From Catonia carolina (Eukaryota > Arthropoda > Insecta > Hemiptera > Achilidae), in contig JAQMRL010000004.1 in NCBI GenBank assembly GCA_035578175.1, positions 42,861,401-42,925,400 on the forward strand: a stretch of DNA of 64,000 bases. The letters run 5' to 3'. Below are positions 46,481 through 58,363 of the stretch, piece by piece. Positions within the stretch are counted from its first letter, which is position 1. Each line of letters starts with the position of its first letter. A program made the position numbers and the translations under genes. A model generated the notes under the pieces. It was not told where the DNA came from and did no database searches. It saw only the letters and a program-made list of their open reading frames with translations.

Positions 46481-46727
46481 GTTTTTTCGTTTTCTGTATG
46501 CCACTGTCAAATCCGAATTCCCTGAAGGGTTACACGATTCTCCAACTCCTGCGTCTAATCTGACTAGCAATATTCCTGCGTATTGTCAAATCCACTCCGA
46601 TTTCACAGTTAGTTACTAGTCTGCTATGAATTTTGTAGTTACTTAATATTCGGACGGAGGAAAATGCTGCAGAGTTCCTTCAGGAAAAGGTGTTATTACA
46701 TAATCCCTGAAGATGTGACAACTTAAA

Positions 46728-46800
46728 AAAGTATGTGTGAAACACTCCACGACTTTCTTTTCCCAATGTCAATAATTAAAGAATATAACGTAATTGTATA
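46728..46800 (-). repeat. Element R, short terminal fragment
   Basis: AAAAAAGTATGTGTGAAACA CTCCACGACTTTCTTTTCCC matches the R 3' end in reverse. Truncated after ~70 bases. An even shorter fragment (AAATCTGGTTTGAAACACTC) is at 48357-48380. Confidence 0.6.
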
Positions 46801-47186
46801 ATGTAGCCTACTAATAGCAAGGAATTCAGTTAATAGTAATGTATTAATAGCAAAATAAAACAAAATATGGAATAGGCCTACAACAACAGAACGTGTAGCA
46901 TAGTACTATATACTGGGACTGGGAAGGACGTGTGCACGCGTGCGTGAGTGTGTCTGTCTCAGTATGAGTATTCAGTAAGGGAGGGAATGGGAGAAATGAA
47001 CTAGTGTGCAACCCTTCAGGGAATTAGGATTTGATAGTGGTATAAATAAAACGGAAAAGACCCGCCTAATGTTCTCTGATATTCAGTACCGCATCTGGAA
47101 ATTTCTCCATCAATTGTCACAATATTTAGGTTTCTTTAAAATGTTTTCTTTGGTGTATATGAAAGTGCACCCTTGATTAAATGTAA
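46801..47186. other. No identifiable gene
   Basis: No supported feature. Confidence 0.5.
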
Positions 47187-47188
47187 TA

Positions 47189-47265
47189 CAGTGGAACACG
47201 GTTAACACGAACGTCCGAGGCCAGATATTTTTTCGTGTTAACCGAATTTCGTGTAAACGGAACGA
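47189..47265 (+). mobile_element. Pogo/Tigger-like transposon terminus
   Basis: TA followed by CAGTGGAACACGGTTAACAC GAACG and then TCGTGTTAACCGAATTTCGT G. This pattern (CAGTnGAACCnCGGTTAAC with subterminal inverted TTAACCGAA) is typical of pogo-clade termini. I could not find the matching right terminus or a transposase within the window. Confidence 0.6.
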
Positions 47266-49465
47266 ACAACGTAAAAACAAGTGAGAGATGGAGAAACAAA
47301 ACAAAATTGTAAATTAAAAAACATGGACTTTCTGCATTCTAATAAGAATAAGAATTACAGCATGACTTTAAAAATAAAAAGGTACCATCTTGTAATTTTC
47401 AACACAATAATTTCTTTTTTTATAATACTGTACTATGGTATTATATAAAAAATATTTATATAAATGGAAGTGTTAGAACAAAAACAAAAGGAATAAGAAA
47501 AATGGGAAAATAAGAAAAAGTTCTGACATAGTCTTATATCATGAGATAGAACTGACATATTTCCAATGAAGTAAACACGCATATTTGGATCAATAAAGAG
47601 AAGTATTAAGTAAAAAAGGAAACTTAAAATGGAAAATTCTAGAAAAGAAATGGAATGGACATAAAGTAAACAAGAAAACATAAGTAAATATGAAACAGTA
47701 TTGGTATGGTACATTCTTAATCTAGAATACAGAATAGCACAGAACATAATTCAAACAGTAATGACGAAAATATTCTATTTCTGCTAGAAAAGAGCACTCC
47801 GACGTCAGTTAATATCGTTAGGGTTTTCCTACCAAACAATACCTACTAAAAACTTGTTTCTTCGTTTTTCCACCACTTTTCCGACACACTAACTCATACC
47901 ATAAACTCTTTCCGTTCTGTTTTTCTATAAATATTTCCTCTAGTCACTTCTTACTTAGCCGGCCGGCAGTGCCTGGCCCCGCTGTTTCACAAATACAGAC
48001 AAACACGATCAACTTAGCATACCGTACAGTTAAACGGATCTTAACCCCTCTGCTTAACTTTAACAAAATTCTTTTAACCTTCCCTTCCTCTTAAAAAAAC
48101 AGTACTACTCAGACAAATACATTCCAAAATAAATACCATACGTGTTTTTATCAGATCGTCCTTGTTGTTACTTAACAATTAAAAACTTGTCACTCCAGTA
48201 ATTTATTAGTTTTTATTTTACTCTTTTACTTCTCTCCTCTCTTTCTTTAGTATATAGTTTAGAACATTGCGGTGTTGCCAAATTTTTGATATTTTAAATT
48301 TCTGTTATACGTTCTGAAACCAAAACTTTTGGACCAATTACGCTGGCATTTAAAAAAATCTGGTTTGAAACACTCACATGTAGGATGAACTTGACCTACA
48401 TTTTGTTTAGTGGACAAGGTCAAACAGACAGGTTGACCACTACTTAATTTTTAAGTAGAAAAGATCAAATCTAGTAATACCTGGTATATAAATTTGTTAA
48501 AACTTTTAAATAATATTAATAGCTTTATAATGTATAGATACTGGTAAATAATAATAGCAGTTTTTTAATTAATAGAATATCATTTAATTTTCAATCATTT
48601 TTATAATTTGTAACATACGAACAACGATATTAGAAATGAGTACTACTTTATCAAAATGAACAACTAAATCATATTTAGTAAAAAGTAAATTAAAAATTGA
48701 AATTAAGATAAAATATTTAACTAAAAACATTTATAACTAAAGTAATATACAGTGTATATTTTTAAACAGTGATCCGATTTTTCTGAACAGTTTTAAAATA
48801 TTCAATCAAAATTCAAAGATGATATAGTCGCTTGAATCATGAAATCGTGGAGCGGTACGCCATAAACCATCCGTACCGAACGCATTGTACTAACGCTCCA
48901 CTAAAAATTAAAATTGTAATATTTAAAAATACTAATCTATGTCAAATAATGTATCAAAGAGTGGACAGCGTTGTGAGCTATATTTAACAGTAAAATTTTG
49001 AATGGAAGTTCGGAAAATAGATTGAATTACTTCAAGTTTGAAATAGCAAGATTCCAGTTTTGTAGACCGACGCTATCAACTAACGCTTCATTCATGTTCA
49101 AGAAATTGTAACGGGAACCGGTAAAAGTCAACTAAATATTTATTTTCATTAACTGATATCCATTTAAAAATATAGTTATCAATTTTTAAAGAGGTCAAAA
49201 TTTCTAAATATAAAACCAGTATCACCTTTATATTTAAATAAGTACCGATATTCTTTTGTTTTATTTAAAATTTTTCAATTGTTGTACTTTGTAAGTTATT
49301 AGAATAAACAATAAACAATTGTAAGTTAATAAACCCTGAGATTATTTTGATTTAGAGTCATTATTTTGTTATATAAATAATTATTTTATTTATTTTTTTA
49401 TTTAATTAAAAGTCTTAAATCAAATTTGTGTCTATTTATTTTATTTTTAAATTGTACAACCGTAG
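47266..49465. other. No identifiable gene
   Basis: AT-rich. A higher-GC patch at 47955-48050 includes GCCGGCCGGCAGTGCCTGGC. No coding frame or repeat match that I can support. Confidence 0.5.
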
Positions 49466-49469
49466 TGTT

Positions 49470-49834
49470 GCTACACACACAACTTTCTCTTGCCAATGCA
49501 AATAATTAACAATATAACCTAACATTAAGAAAAAAACATTAGAAATAAACTAAAAAATAACCTCAATAAACATAACCTAATTTTAATCTTGAGTGAAAGA
49601 CGCAAAATGAAAATCAACCTCTGTTTGGCTTAAAAATACGGAAAATCACTCTTTCACGTTAAACTAGGCTTTGTAGAGAAAAATACTTAAGTAAAAGTTG
49701 TAGATCTTAATTTCCTATCAATTTTATTATTTACACTTTTGTCGTAAAATGTATACTAATGCCGAAATCTTAAAAAATCGATTTTTCACACGTTTTCGTG
49801 AGAAAAAGAACAGAAAATCGCTAATTATAGGTAT
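49470..49834 (-). repeat. Element R, partial, reversed
   Basis: AACTTTCTCTTGCCAATGCA to AAGAACAGAAAATCGCTAAT matches the 3' third of R. It is cut at the left end of a MITE and does not resume on the other side. Confidence 0.72.
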
Positions 49835-50104
49835 CAGACGGACTAATGTCCCATAGCCGAGCGAGTGAGAGGGAGATATGTGGCATAACTGCGCATACGC
49901 TCAAAGGTCTTTACCGTAATAATCCAAATCTGAAAACATACTACAGTCGTTATCTTGCTTGTTAGTTTACTCCGTGCATAAACGCTTGCTCATAACAATG
50001 AGTAAAATTGAAGACAATGTTATTGGAACGGCGCGTATGGCTTGTGCGAGTGAGAGCGTTATGCATTCTCTCACTGCCACGGCTAGGGGACATTAGTTCA
50101 TCTG
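49835..50104. mobile_element. 270-bp MITE with ~35-40-bp TIRs
   Basis: Left CAGACGGACTAATGTCCCAT AGCCGAGCGAGTGAGAG; right (reverse complement) CAGATGAACTAATGTCCCCT AGCCGTGGCAGTGAGAG. Strong pairing over ~37 bases with a few mismatches. No coding capacity. CAG termini would suit hAT or CACTA-like groups, but I see no clear target duplication. Confidence 0.8.
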
Positions 50105-50427
50105 AATACTGTAGCTTGTATTTTCTGTCGTGATTAATTTGTCTAATTTTAGTAGTGATATGTACAATTTAAGTTACAATCTGAAAAAAAACATGATTAT
50201 TATAAAATTGTTTCAGTTGTAAGTGATTTATAACTTCGATACTAAAGAAAAATAGAGAAAAACTTAAGAAAAATTATTAGAAAAAAATAACAGCCTACAT
50301 TTTTGTATGAAATTTTTCACATTGTTTTCACATTTAATCATCATTAATTAATGTTAATGAGAGAAAATATTGAATACCAGTCATAGAGTAGATTAAATGT
50401 TTGTAATTTCATGTTGAACTTTTAATC
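50105..50427. other. No identifiable gene
   Basis: AT-rich, with no supported feature. Confidence 0.5.
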
Positions 50428-50530
50428 GCGGATGCGATCCAGTGGTGGAGTACTGAATTCAACTGTAAAGTTTAAGGTTCTTAGATTTTAATCCTAAATA
50501 GGATTTGGAAATTTTTACCACTGGTGGTCC
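50428..50530 (+). repeat. Degraded tRNA-derived SINE (A-like)
   Basis: GGATGCGATCCAGTGGTGGA GTACTG followed by TTAGATTTTAATCCTAAATA and TTGGAAATTTTTACCACTGG. The body matches the copy at 46381-46480. Confidence 0.4.
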
Positions 50531-50784
50531 ACATTATTGTAATGTTTTAAAACTTGCTTAACTCGCTAACTTTACTAACTTGAAAGCATCGTGTGCGTAC
50601 AAAACGTTTACAATTTAGCAGCCACCAGAAGCTATTCTTCTGTCATATTAACCCTCTATCAAAATGTAACCTCTGTTTCAAAATTTCAAATTACAAAACC
50701 CTTTCGAAACCAATTTGATCTTATGGTCTCCAGCACCGTGGATTAGTGGCAGAAAGTAACCTAAAATCGTTCCAGACCTTTCAT

Positions 50785-50946
50785 ACAAAATTTTTACTTT
50801 CTCTTGCCTGTATGAATATATATAGGGCCTACATATATATGAATGAAAGTATTGTTTTCGTGTTGATTTTTCGAAATCGAGTTTTCACCGGATCTACACG
50901 TTTTCACACCCCTTGAATCCAAAAAACATGTTTTAAGCGATTGGTC

Positions 50947-51006
<60 letters not shown>

Positions 51007-51737
51007 GAACACAATATCTCAAGAACGGAACATCGTACAAACTTGAAACGTAGGCTACGTTAGGTACCACTAGAGGACCCGACATGAACATTTTCATCAA
51101 AATCTACCGGAAGTAGTAGTTTATTCGTGTCATTTTTTTTCTCAAAAACGGGTCTTACGATTTTTTTAAAAATCGCGTCATTTACTACATTTAATGCTGA
51201 ATAAGATAGGATACGCCATGTCTGCTGAAATTCTTGGGGAGGTTTTTTCTCGTAAAAAATTGTTTTTAAGATTGCGACTTCAGTATGCATTTTAGAGCAA
51301 AAAGGTATATGATAAAAGCTGTAGACAATTTAAAAACCTACATTTTTTATTTCAATAATTGTTTTTTACAACGCTTAGTTTAGCGGTAGCTATTGATTTT
51401 CATCATGAAAATTTGTAAAAAAATTAAATTTTTAAGATTTCGGCCGTAGTATTCATTTTACGATAAAAATTCATATAACCAAATTTATAGGAAATTATAA
51501 GGTCTATAACTTTTATTTTGTGCATTTTTCTCTACGGAGCCTAGTTTAGCGTCAAAGAGTGATTTTCCATATTATTAAGCCAAACTCTAAAGATGATTTT
51601 CATTTTGCATTATTCATGATTAAAATAAGGTTATGTTTTTTTAGGTTATTGTTTTTTTCTGATGTCAGGTTTCATTGTTCATTTTTTGCATAGGCAAGAG
51701 AAAATCGTATGAGTGTTTCACACCAGATTTATTATTA
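50785..51737 (+). repeat. Element R copy, complete, with GT tract
   Basis: The longest copy (about 950 bp): TTTTTACTTTCTCTTGCCTG to GGCAAGAGAAAATCGTATGA and GTTTCACACCAGATTT. The GT tract is at 50948-50997. The head has a small TATATATAGGGCCTACATATAT expansion. Confidence 0.82.
50948..50997. repeat. (GT)n microsatellite inside element R
   Basis: Pure GT run at the conserved internal position. Confidence 0.95.
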
Positions 51738-52815
51738 TACTAAGTACAAAGGGATGTATAATGTAATAAAATATTTATTGTAGATTGTCTTTTATTGGGA
51801 TTTAAATCTCTCTTTCAGCAAGTGTATTCATTTTAGTTTATTTAAAATAATAGAGTATTTTACTAACGTTGCTTATGAGTAGCGCTGCATTTCAATATCG
51901 ATATTCTAAATATTATTGTTACCAATTGGTTTTTTATAGCTGCTATTTGGTACGAGATTCAAGACGTTTATTTATTGTTTAAACAATTTTGCATGTTCCG
52001 GGACATTTCTCCGGGAATTTATGAATGGCTTCCCGCCACTAACTGCTCTCAGTTATTCTGTAGAGAGAGTCGAGGGAAAAAATAAAAACACCGCATAACT
52101 GTTTTCTACCCCCCTCTCATCTAAAACGTTCTGGATGCCATTTCAAACTGTACAATTCTTTTGTTTTGTTTTTTTACATTGCGCTTTTTGTGTTTGCTTT
52201 TTTTAATTCAGTTACGTATATACGATTTGAATTAACCAGGTCACAAAACGTGATTTCCTACCTAAATAATTTTCGTTTTCTACGAAAAGAACGTGAATAA
52301 ATAAAATGTTTTCTGTTCATATTTTCTTATGAATGTTGTTTAATGCGACTGTACATTGTTAAATATTATTTATTTTTCTTGGCTTGTAGACGTGTTTTTT
52401 TTTTTGGTTTTATCCCCACCATTTTTAAATATTCTGTATTTTTAACTATCTTTAAACAATTTTTCCACTAAATTATTTAAGAATTATTGCTTTAATAGTA
52501 TCTTTTTTAAAAGTTTTCGTGTAAAACCCTTACATATCCTCTATCATTCCGTAACTCCCCAATTCATATTTTGAACCCCTTCATAATTTTAATCAAAAAA
52601 GAACAATTAAAACTGTATTTTATCATGCATTTTTTATTGAATATTGACATATTATCTGTATTTAACGAATATATTCAATTTGTTACAAAATTGTAAATTA
52701 TCTTCCATCAAAATCGTAGATATAGTTGTTTTTGTGATTTTTTTGTTGTTGTTTAAACAGTCAATTTACAAGCTGTACTTAATTCTGGAAATTTCTTCTT
52801 TAATTGTCGTAATTA
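51738..52815. other. No identifiable gene
   Basis: AT-rich, with no supported feature. Confidence 0.5.
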
Positions 52816-52839
52816 TTAGGTCCCTATATAATATTCTGT

Positions 52840-53019
52840 TTGGTATGTACCAAGGTTCTCCTGTGTAACACCGTAACACCTTGTTTTTAAACCGTTACAG
52901 TATGTTAATATTGGAATCTTTGGTGGACCCCTCACCTGTATTCCAATAGTCCATACTGGTTTGAATTTATTTTTATAGGCAGCTTGTTGTTCAGTGTAAT
53001 TCTGAATAAAAAATATTAC
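52840..53019 (-). pseudogene. Jockey-type LINE RT fragment
   Basis: The minus strand reads KNKFKPVWTIGIQVRGPPKI PILTYCNGLKTRCYGVTQEN LGTYQTEYY. The first part is the LKPVWTYGIQLWG block with substitutions; the rest is frameshifted from the QRFQSKILR region seen at 15.2 kb. Short, dead fragment. Confidence 0.75.
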
Positions 53020-53036
53020 AGGATAGAACAAATTAA

Positions 53037-53365
53037 CTCACTCGGTTGGTCTAGAGGTAAAGTTGTTGCCGTGAGTCACCTGTTTAACAGCTGATTTTCG
53101 GAGACTGAGGTTCCTGTTTCAAATCCTAGTAAAGGTAGTTACTTTCGTACGGATTTGAATACTAGACAGTGGATACTGGTGTACTTTGATGGTTGGGGTT
53201 CAATTAACCATAAATATTCTCTCAGGAATTATCGCTCTGAGTCGGTACAAGACTACACCTCATTTACACGTCATACATATCAGCGTCATCGCATTGGGCC
53301 ATGGGGTTGCTCATTGTTCTTAAATTGAACAGATTGCAACGTACACAAATTAGGGATTAAAACAA
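53037..53365 (+). repeat. tRNA-derived SINE-B with 17-bp target duplication
   Basis: Head CTCACTCGGTTGGTCTAGAG GTAAAG, B-box region GGTTCCTGTTTCAAATCCTAG, body with TTTGAATACTAGACAGTGG, ending AGGGATTAAAACAA. AGGATAGAACAAATTAA flanks it exactly on both sides (53020-53036 and 53366-53382). This gives the full length of the family, 329 bp. Confidence 0.92.
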
Positions 53366-53382
53366 AGGATAGAACAAATTAA

Positions 53383-54107
53383 AATATAATAGTATAGAAT
53401 TATTCACAAGAAAATTTAAATTTTTATTTTTAATTGAATTTTAATGAAATAAACTTTTTAGGGCGATTTTTTTTCTCTCACTGCGAAGATACGTGTATTA
53501 CCGAATTAGAATAAGTTGGGCAAGAATAAGAATTATTATTTTCTCATTCGAATTCTAAACATGAGTAATTGAAAAATAAAATAATATTAATTTCTATTTT
53601 GTGTTGATACATGCATGAAAATTATCATTTTTCAGAATAAAGTTGATTTTAGAGAACTATTTATTGTAAATTTGTTTTATAAAATTTTCTGCATTGATAA
53701 TATTCTTTTCTAGTCCTACCGTTACAGTAACAGGCGTCAGTGTTAAAATGAGCATTAAATTAAATAAAAACCTGTAATTAGAAGTGAGATTGTCATAAAA
53801 TACAGTTGAAAACTTGGTAAAATGATGAGATAGATGTACGAATTTTATTAGGAAATATCATCAGTCATTGAATAAATATTGCTGATTCATAAAGACACGT
53901 AAGACACACGCGCTGCCCGAGAAAAAACTGCCTGAGCTGAAAGTGTTAATATATTTTTTTTTCTTTTTAATTATCATGATTTTTTTTGTTTGTTTCTTGT
54001 ACTTTTTTGGGTTTATGTTTGGCTGTTTTCCAATTACTGTTAATGTAGATGACATGGATGATATATGATGACGATTGAGGAAGGATGATAGATAAAATAT
54101 AGAGATG
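53383..54107. other. No identifiable gene
   Basis: AT-rich, with no supported feature. Confidence 0.5.
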
Positions 54108-54188
54108 AAAAATCCCACTGGGAATCAAACCAGGGATCCCTAGCGCAGAAGTCAGTTATACTGATCACTACACTACAGTCCAGTCGTT
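54108..54188 (-). repeat. tRNA-derived SINE-A head, reversed
   Basis: The minus strand reads CGACTGGACTGTAGTGTAGT GATCAGTATAACTGACTTCT GCGCTAGGGATCCCTGGTTTGATTCCCAG, with clear A and B boxes. The A-rich end lies to the left in ATCATCGTCAT-rich sequence. Confidence 0.65.
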
Positions 54189-56375
54189 TTTTGTACCACT
54201 TCGTGGTTTTACGTTGTATGTGTAGTTTTTAATTGATAAAAGTGAAAAACGTCAAATCCTGTAGGTTTATGTAAAACGTGTTACTTTAGCGATACAAATA
54301 GCATAAACTTATAAATTTTTCCAGAATTTATAAATAAATGAATATATTGAATAAAAATTTTCCATTTTTATGTTTTGATAGTTTTTGCAAAATAATTAAA
54401 CCTATTTTGGTATCTAGAATACACACTTTAATTTATTTAAAACTTCAAAATGAATTAACTTTTAATTTAAAAATTCAGTGAAGGATATTTTATTTTTCCC
54501 ATAATTAAACAAAAAATTTTGAACTTATAAAACTTTCATATTTTATAATGGATGAATATTTTAAATTTTGAATAAGTTAGCTTGGATTTTCGTCATTCTA
54601 CTTGGGTTAATTGTTAAAATAATTTGTTTACTTTATCATCAACAGTTTTGTTTATGACATATTTAATTAACAAAAAGATTGATTACTGTTATTCTTTCGG
54701 TTAATAAATTGTTATCAAGTGACTACTTTATAAATTATTCATGTACGCTGTTTCTCGTAACATTTCTCTCTTAATTTCTTCAGCCATTTCTCTTTTGAGT
54801 TAAGAATTTGCGTATGAATTTTATAAACGCAAAATTTGGAGTATGTTAATTGCGTTTATTTTTTTGCTTTTCTAATATACTAAAACTAGAATAAATTTTC
54901 TGTTTTTGCGGTTTTTATTAGATGAATCCCAAAAAGGAGGATGTTTAAGAAGAGCAGAAATAATGATTTCTTTAGAGATTTTCATCATAAATGTACTCGC
55001 GTCTTGTCCGTTATGCGTCTTGAAACAAAATGTTTTGATTGAAGACACAGGACGTGCATGACGTATAAAACGCATCCGCATTGTGTGTGGCCACACCCAC
55101 TCTATTTCGAAGAATTTATGCAGTTGCAAATAACGTATATGACGGTCTGCACTGATTTCTTCCGGATATGAAGAATTCTGTCTGGCTGAAAGCTAAGGCT
55201 GTCTTATTAAAGGTGGGCTGTACCGGTAGACCAGACCGTCCTACCCTAAAAAATTTCTACACGATTTATAAAATTCAGTATTTTGTTATTAAGTCCTTTA
55301 TTGTGTTACATTTTTAGGTATAAAGTATTTATGGTCCATCTCAGATTAACTAGATCCCCTTGAATATCCGCAAATGTTCTGTAATACTATTCATGTAATA
55401 TTTCTGTTTAAAATATAAAGAAATTATCATAAGTTAATTAAATAAGGTTTCAGTTAAGGAAGGTAATTAGGAGTCTGTTAATTTTCATTAAAGGAAGGTG
55501 CAGTAGTGTACTGTAAAATTAATAAGAAAAGGGGAGTAAATGAAAAATAAAATAAAAATCCATAGTTTCGTAAAACAAAGCTAGATGGAATTTAGAGTGG
55601 AGGACGTTAAAGAGATTCAAGTAGGACTTAATTGCAAGCAAGTGGAAATAATAGTGTGCATCAGTAGTAGAATTTGAATTAACGAAATGGGCTCATGCAT
55701 CTGTATTCGGTTGTGGTGTGCTTGTGTGTGTTACATGTTTTTGGTATGTATGTTTGTGTGTGTGGATTATGGGCTCGTAGCGCGGTTGGTGATCATCCTG
55801 TAGTGATCAGAGCTCCCTAGTGTCTTGTCCTATTAACATAAAACGCTAATTTCAATTCAGTCGGGCAAACTCTATGCGGCCCGGTTTAGCTAGAGCTTGC
55901 TGTTACTACTTGATGGTGGTAGGTCGTAGAGCGTCGAATGGGCTGCCCCACAGCCGGGATCTCTCCGCCACATCCACCTCATTAAATGCATCATTTACAC
56001 TCACCTTCTACTGTTTTTATATTACACTTACTATACAATTTATCCACTATTTCAAGATTAAATAACAAACAATTCATTAAACTAAGCACCTGTATAAAAA
56101 TTTAAAATTTTAACTTACTCTTAACCTAATTAAATTTGAGTAAAAATTAAAGTTTTGGAACGAAATTTTATAGAAAACCAGAGCTAGATTAATCTAAAAG
56201 TTTCTCCGTAGCTTATTTCATTTTGTTTTGTCATCTTATCATTCCTATTATTATTATTTTTAATTTAAGAAATATTGGCGATTATTTGGCATAAATGTCA
56301 TAATCACAAAAAAGCCAACGCACAACTAGAATAAGTTAAACAATTTGCCGAGAAAGTTCAACTCCATTTTTTTAG
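54189..56375. other. No identifiable gene
   Basis: AT-rich overall, with a GT-rich patch (55715-55765) and a higher-GC patch (55870-55985). The frames there are short and unrecognised. Confidence 0.45.
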
Positions 56376-56379
56376 AAAG

Positions 56380-56600
56380 CAATGATGATGGATAAAATGA
56401 TCAAGAAATTTAAATATCTTAAGGAAATTATTCTGACATTCCAAGGAAGGATTAAAGAGAAAGATAATCAAACTAAAAAGTCATTACAACAAAATGAACA
56501 TTTTCAATCTGGACAAAATTTAGATATTATTAAGCTTTTTGGAACCAGTTAATTTTTTATGGAAGAGAAACCACCCATTCACTAAAAGGAGAATTAAAAC
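56380..56600 (+). pseudogene. Second LINE type: RT C-terminal fragment
   Basis: The plus strand reads KFKYLKEIILTFQGRIKEKD NQTKKSLQQNEHFQSGQNLD II. Paralogous to 13740-14095, where the same block is frameshifted differently. The FKYLG-type start and YNKK..IQAKLRHY-like continuation are those of a non-jockey LINE RT. Truncated on both sides. Confidence 0.6.
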
Positions 56601-56614
56601 TCACTAGAAAGAAG

Positions 56615-57007
56615 TCCAAAACTGGCAGGTGGAGTGTTGAATTATTTGCTCGATCTGCTAGTACCAAGGCTACAAAAATTAGTTCTGTTTCTTATCACAT
56701 GGTCTGCTAATTGTAATATGATTGAATCATTTAAGAACAGAACAAGTAGAGGTGTAAAAGACACTAGTCAGAATTATCTCCTCTGAAAGTAATGAATTTC
56801 ATTATAAAGCCAGACCCTGTGGTGAATGAAGTGAAGGTGAAATTTTCAGGGTGCAAAGTAGACGCTTTTCATAGGGCATGACAGGCTGCCAAGCATACTT
56901 TTCCACTCAGCGAGGAAGGCAGTAGTAAACCATCTCACTCCTCTTTTTACTTAATCAAGTCTCTAGAGGTTCAAGCTAGGCTTTCGGCTGATGACCTAAA
57001 CAACAAC
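56615..57007 (+). repeat. SINE-T, full length, 9-bp target duplication
   Basis: Plus-orientation copy ending CTCTAGAGGTTCAAGCTAGG CTTTCGGCTGATGACCTAAACAACAAC. AGAAAGAAG is repeated at 56606-56614 and 57008-57016. At 393 bp it agrees with the length of the copy at 57961-58352. Confidence 0.88.
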
Positions 57008-57429
57008 AGAAAGAAGCATCTTCAGGAATATCTATGACCCTGTAAAAGATTAAGGGAGAGCCATGCTGTAAGAAAAAATTAACGATTAAATAAAAAAATT
57101 TGTCCTTTTTTTGTAATAGTGTAGTATTTCTTTTGAAATCAGTTAATAAATACAACTTTAAGCAAATATGAGAAAATAAGAGTATTGTCCTTGGAATTAA
57201 AAATAGACTACTCTCAGTAGTATGTTGCAAAAAGACTAAACTGTGAAGAAAAAAATCTATATATACAAAATCAAACTTGATAAACTGTGAATCAACATCT
57301 TGAAACACGAAGTTGCTGAAGTTGGAGATGACGATGACGACGATAGATGATGAAAACGACACCGATTATGAGATGACGATGATTAGGAGTTGAAGTGGAA
57401 AAGATAAAAAATAATTTTAATGGTTACCA
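57008..57429. other. No identifiable gene
   Basis: AT-rich, with a GATGACGATGACGACG run near 57325-57345. No supported gene. Confidence 0.5.
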
Positions 57430-57560
57430 AATCGTAGAGGTAAGTCTAACGGTTTAAAAAGTTCCAGTCTGTAAGTATCTTCGCTGTTGTCAAGGAGGTT
57501 AATCGCTAATGGATTCTGATGGTCTTCTAGTTTTTGTAAATGTTTGTCTATGTTCTTTAA
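57430..57560 (-). pseudogene. Jockey-type LINE extreme C-terminus
   Basis: The minus strand reads KLEDHQNPLAINLLDNSEDT YRLELF. This matches the last ~25 residues of jockey-type ORF2 (compare EAINLLDNGETHRRL at 15.1 kb and NLLDNSKNVARLKR at 24.2 kb). Confidence 0.65.
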
Positions 57561-57960
57561 TTTATCTAACAAAAATTGTTAAAATTTTATTAAAATTTAT
57601 CTTACACATAGAAACTCTTGAAGCAACAATAATCAAAAGGTGTGTTGAATTTTATGGACACAGCGCGAATGGATGAAAAAATATTAGAGAGGCAGATAGT
57701 TTACGCAATCAAACTAACTAAAAGCTTGCCAGGAATCTTGTAAAAGCAAAGGAATGAAACCAATAAATTTTGGGTCGGTAAATTTATGGTGCGGCTTTTC
57801 GTACATACATTCAGATCGGTTGGAACATTGTACGTTATTTTGCTTCGAACGTTGATAGTTTCTAAGTCATAAGTAGTTTGATCGCTTGTCTGAAAGTTAA
57901 AATAACTGTCATTTTAGAAAATGTATCTAGTTAAAAACAAATTCTTGTTTAAATTTTAGT

Positions 57961-58352
57961 GTTGTTTAGGTCAATAGCCGAAAGGCTAGTTGAATCTCTA
58001 GAAGTTTTACTTAGTAAAAACGAGGAGTGAGGTGTTTTACTATTGACTTCCTCACTGAGTTGAAAGAGTATGCTTATTAGCATGCCAGGCCCTCCGAAAA
58101 ATACCCACTTCCCACTTTGCAAGTGACACATTCACCGCAGGGTCTGGATGTATAGTGAAATTCATTACTCTCAGATGAGATAACTCTGACTAGTTTCTTT
58201 TACACCTCTACCTTTTCTGTTACTAAATAGTCAAATTATTGGTTGACTATGTCATAAAAAACAGAACTATTTTTTGTAGCCCTGGAACCAACAGATCGAG
58301 TAAAAATAATTTATAACACTCCACCTGCCTGTTATAGGTAAGTAAGCCTATA
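57961..58352 (-). repeat. SINE-T, full length, 11-bp target duplication
   Basis: TAAATTTTAGT is repeated exactly at 57950-57960 and 58353-58363, fixing the element at 392 bp. The plus strand starts GTTGTTTAGGTCAATAGCCG and ends GTTATAGGTAAGTAAGCCTA. This copy defines the 5' end of the family (TATAGGCTTAC on the minus strand). Confidence 0.92.
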
Positions 58353-58363
58353 TAAATTTTAGT

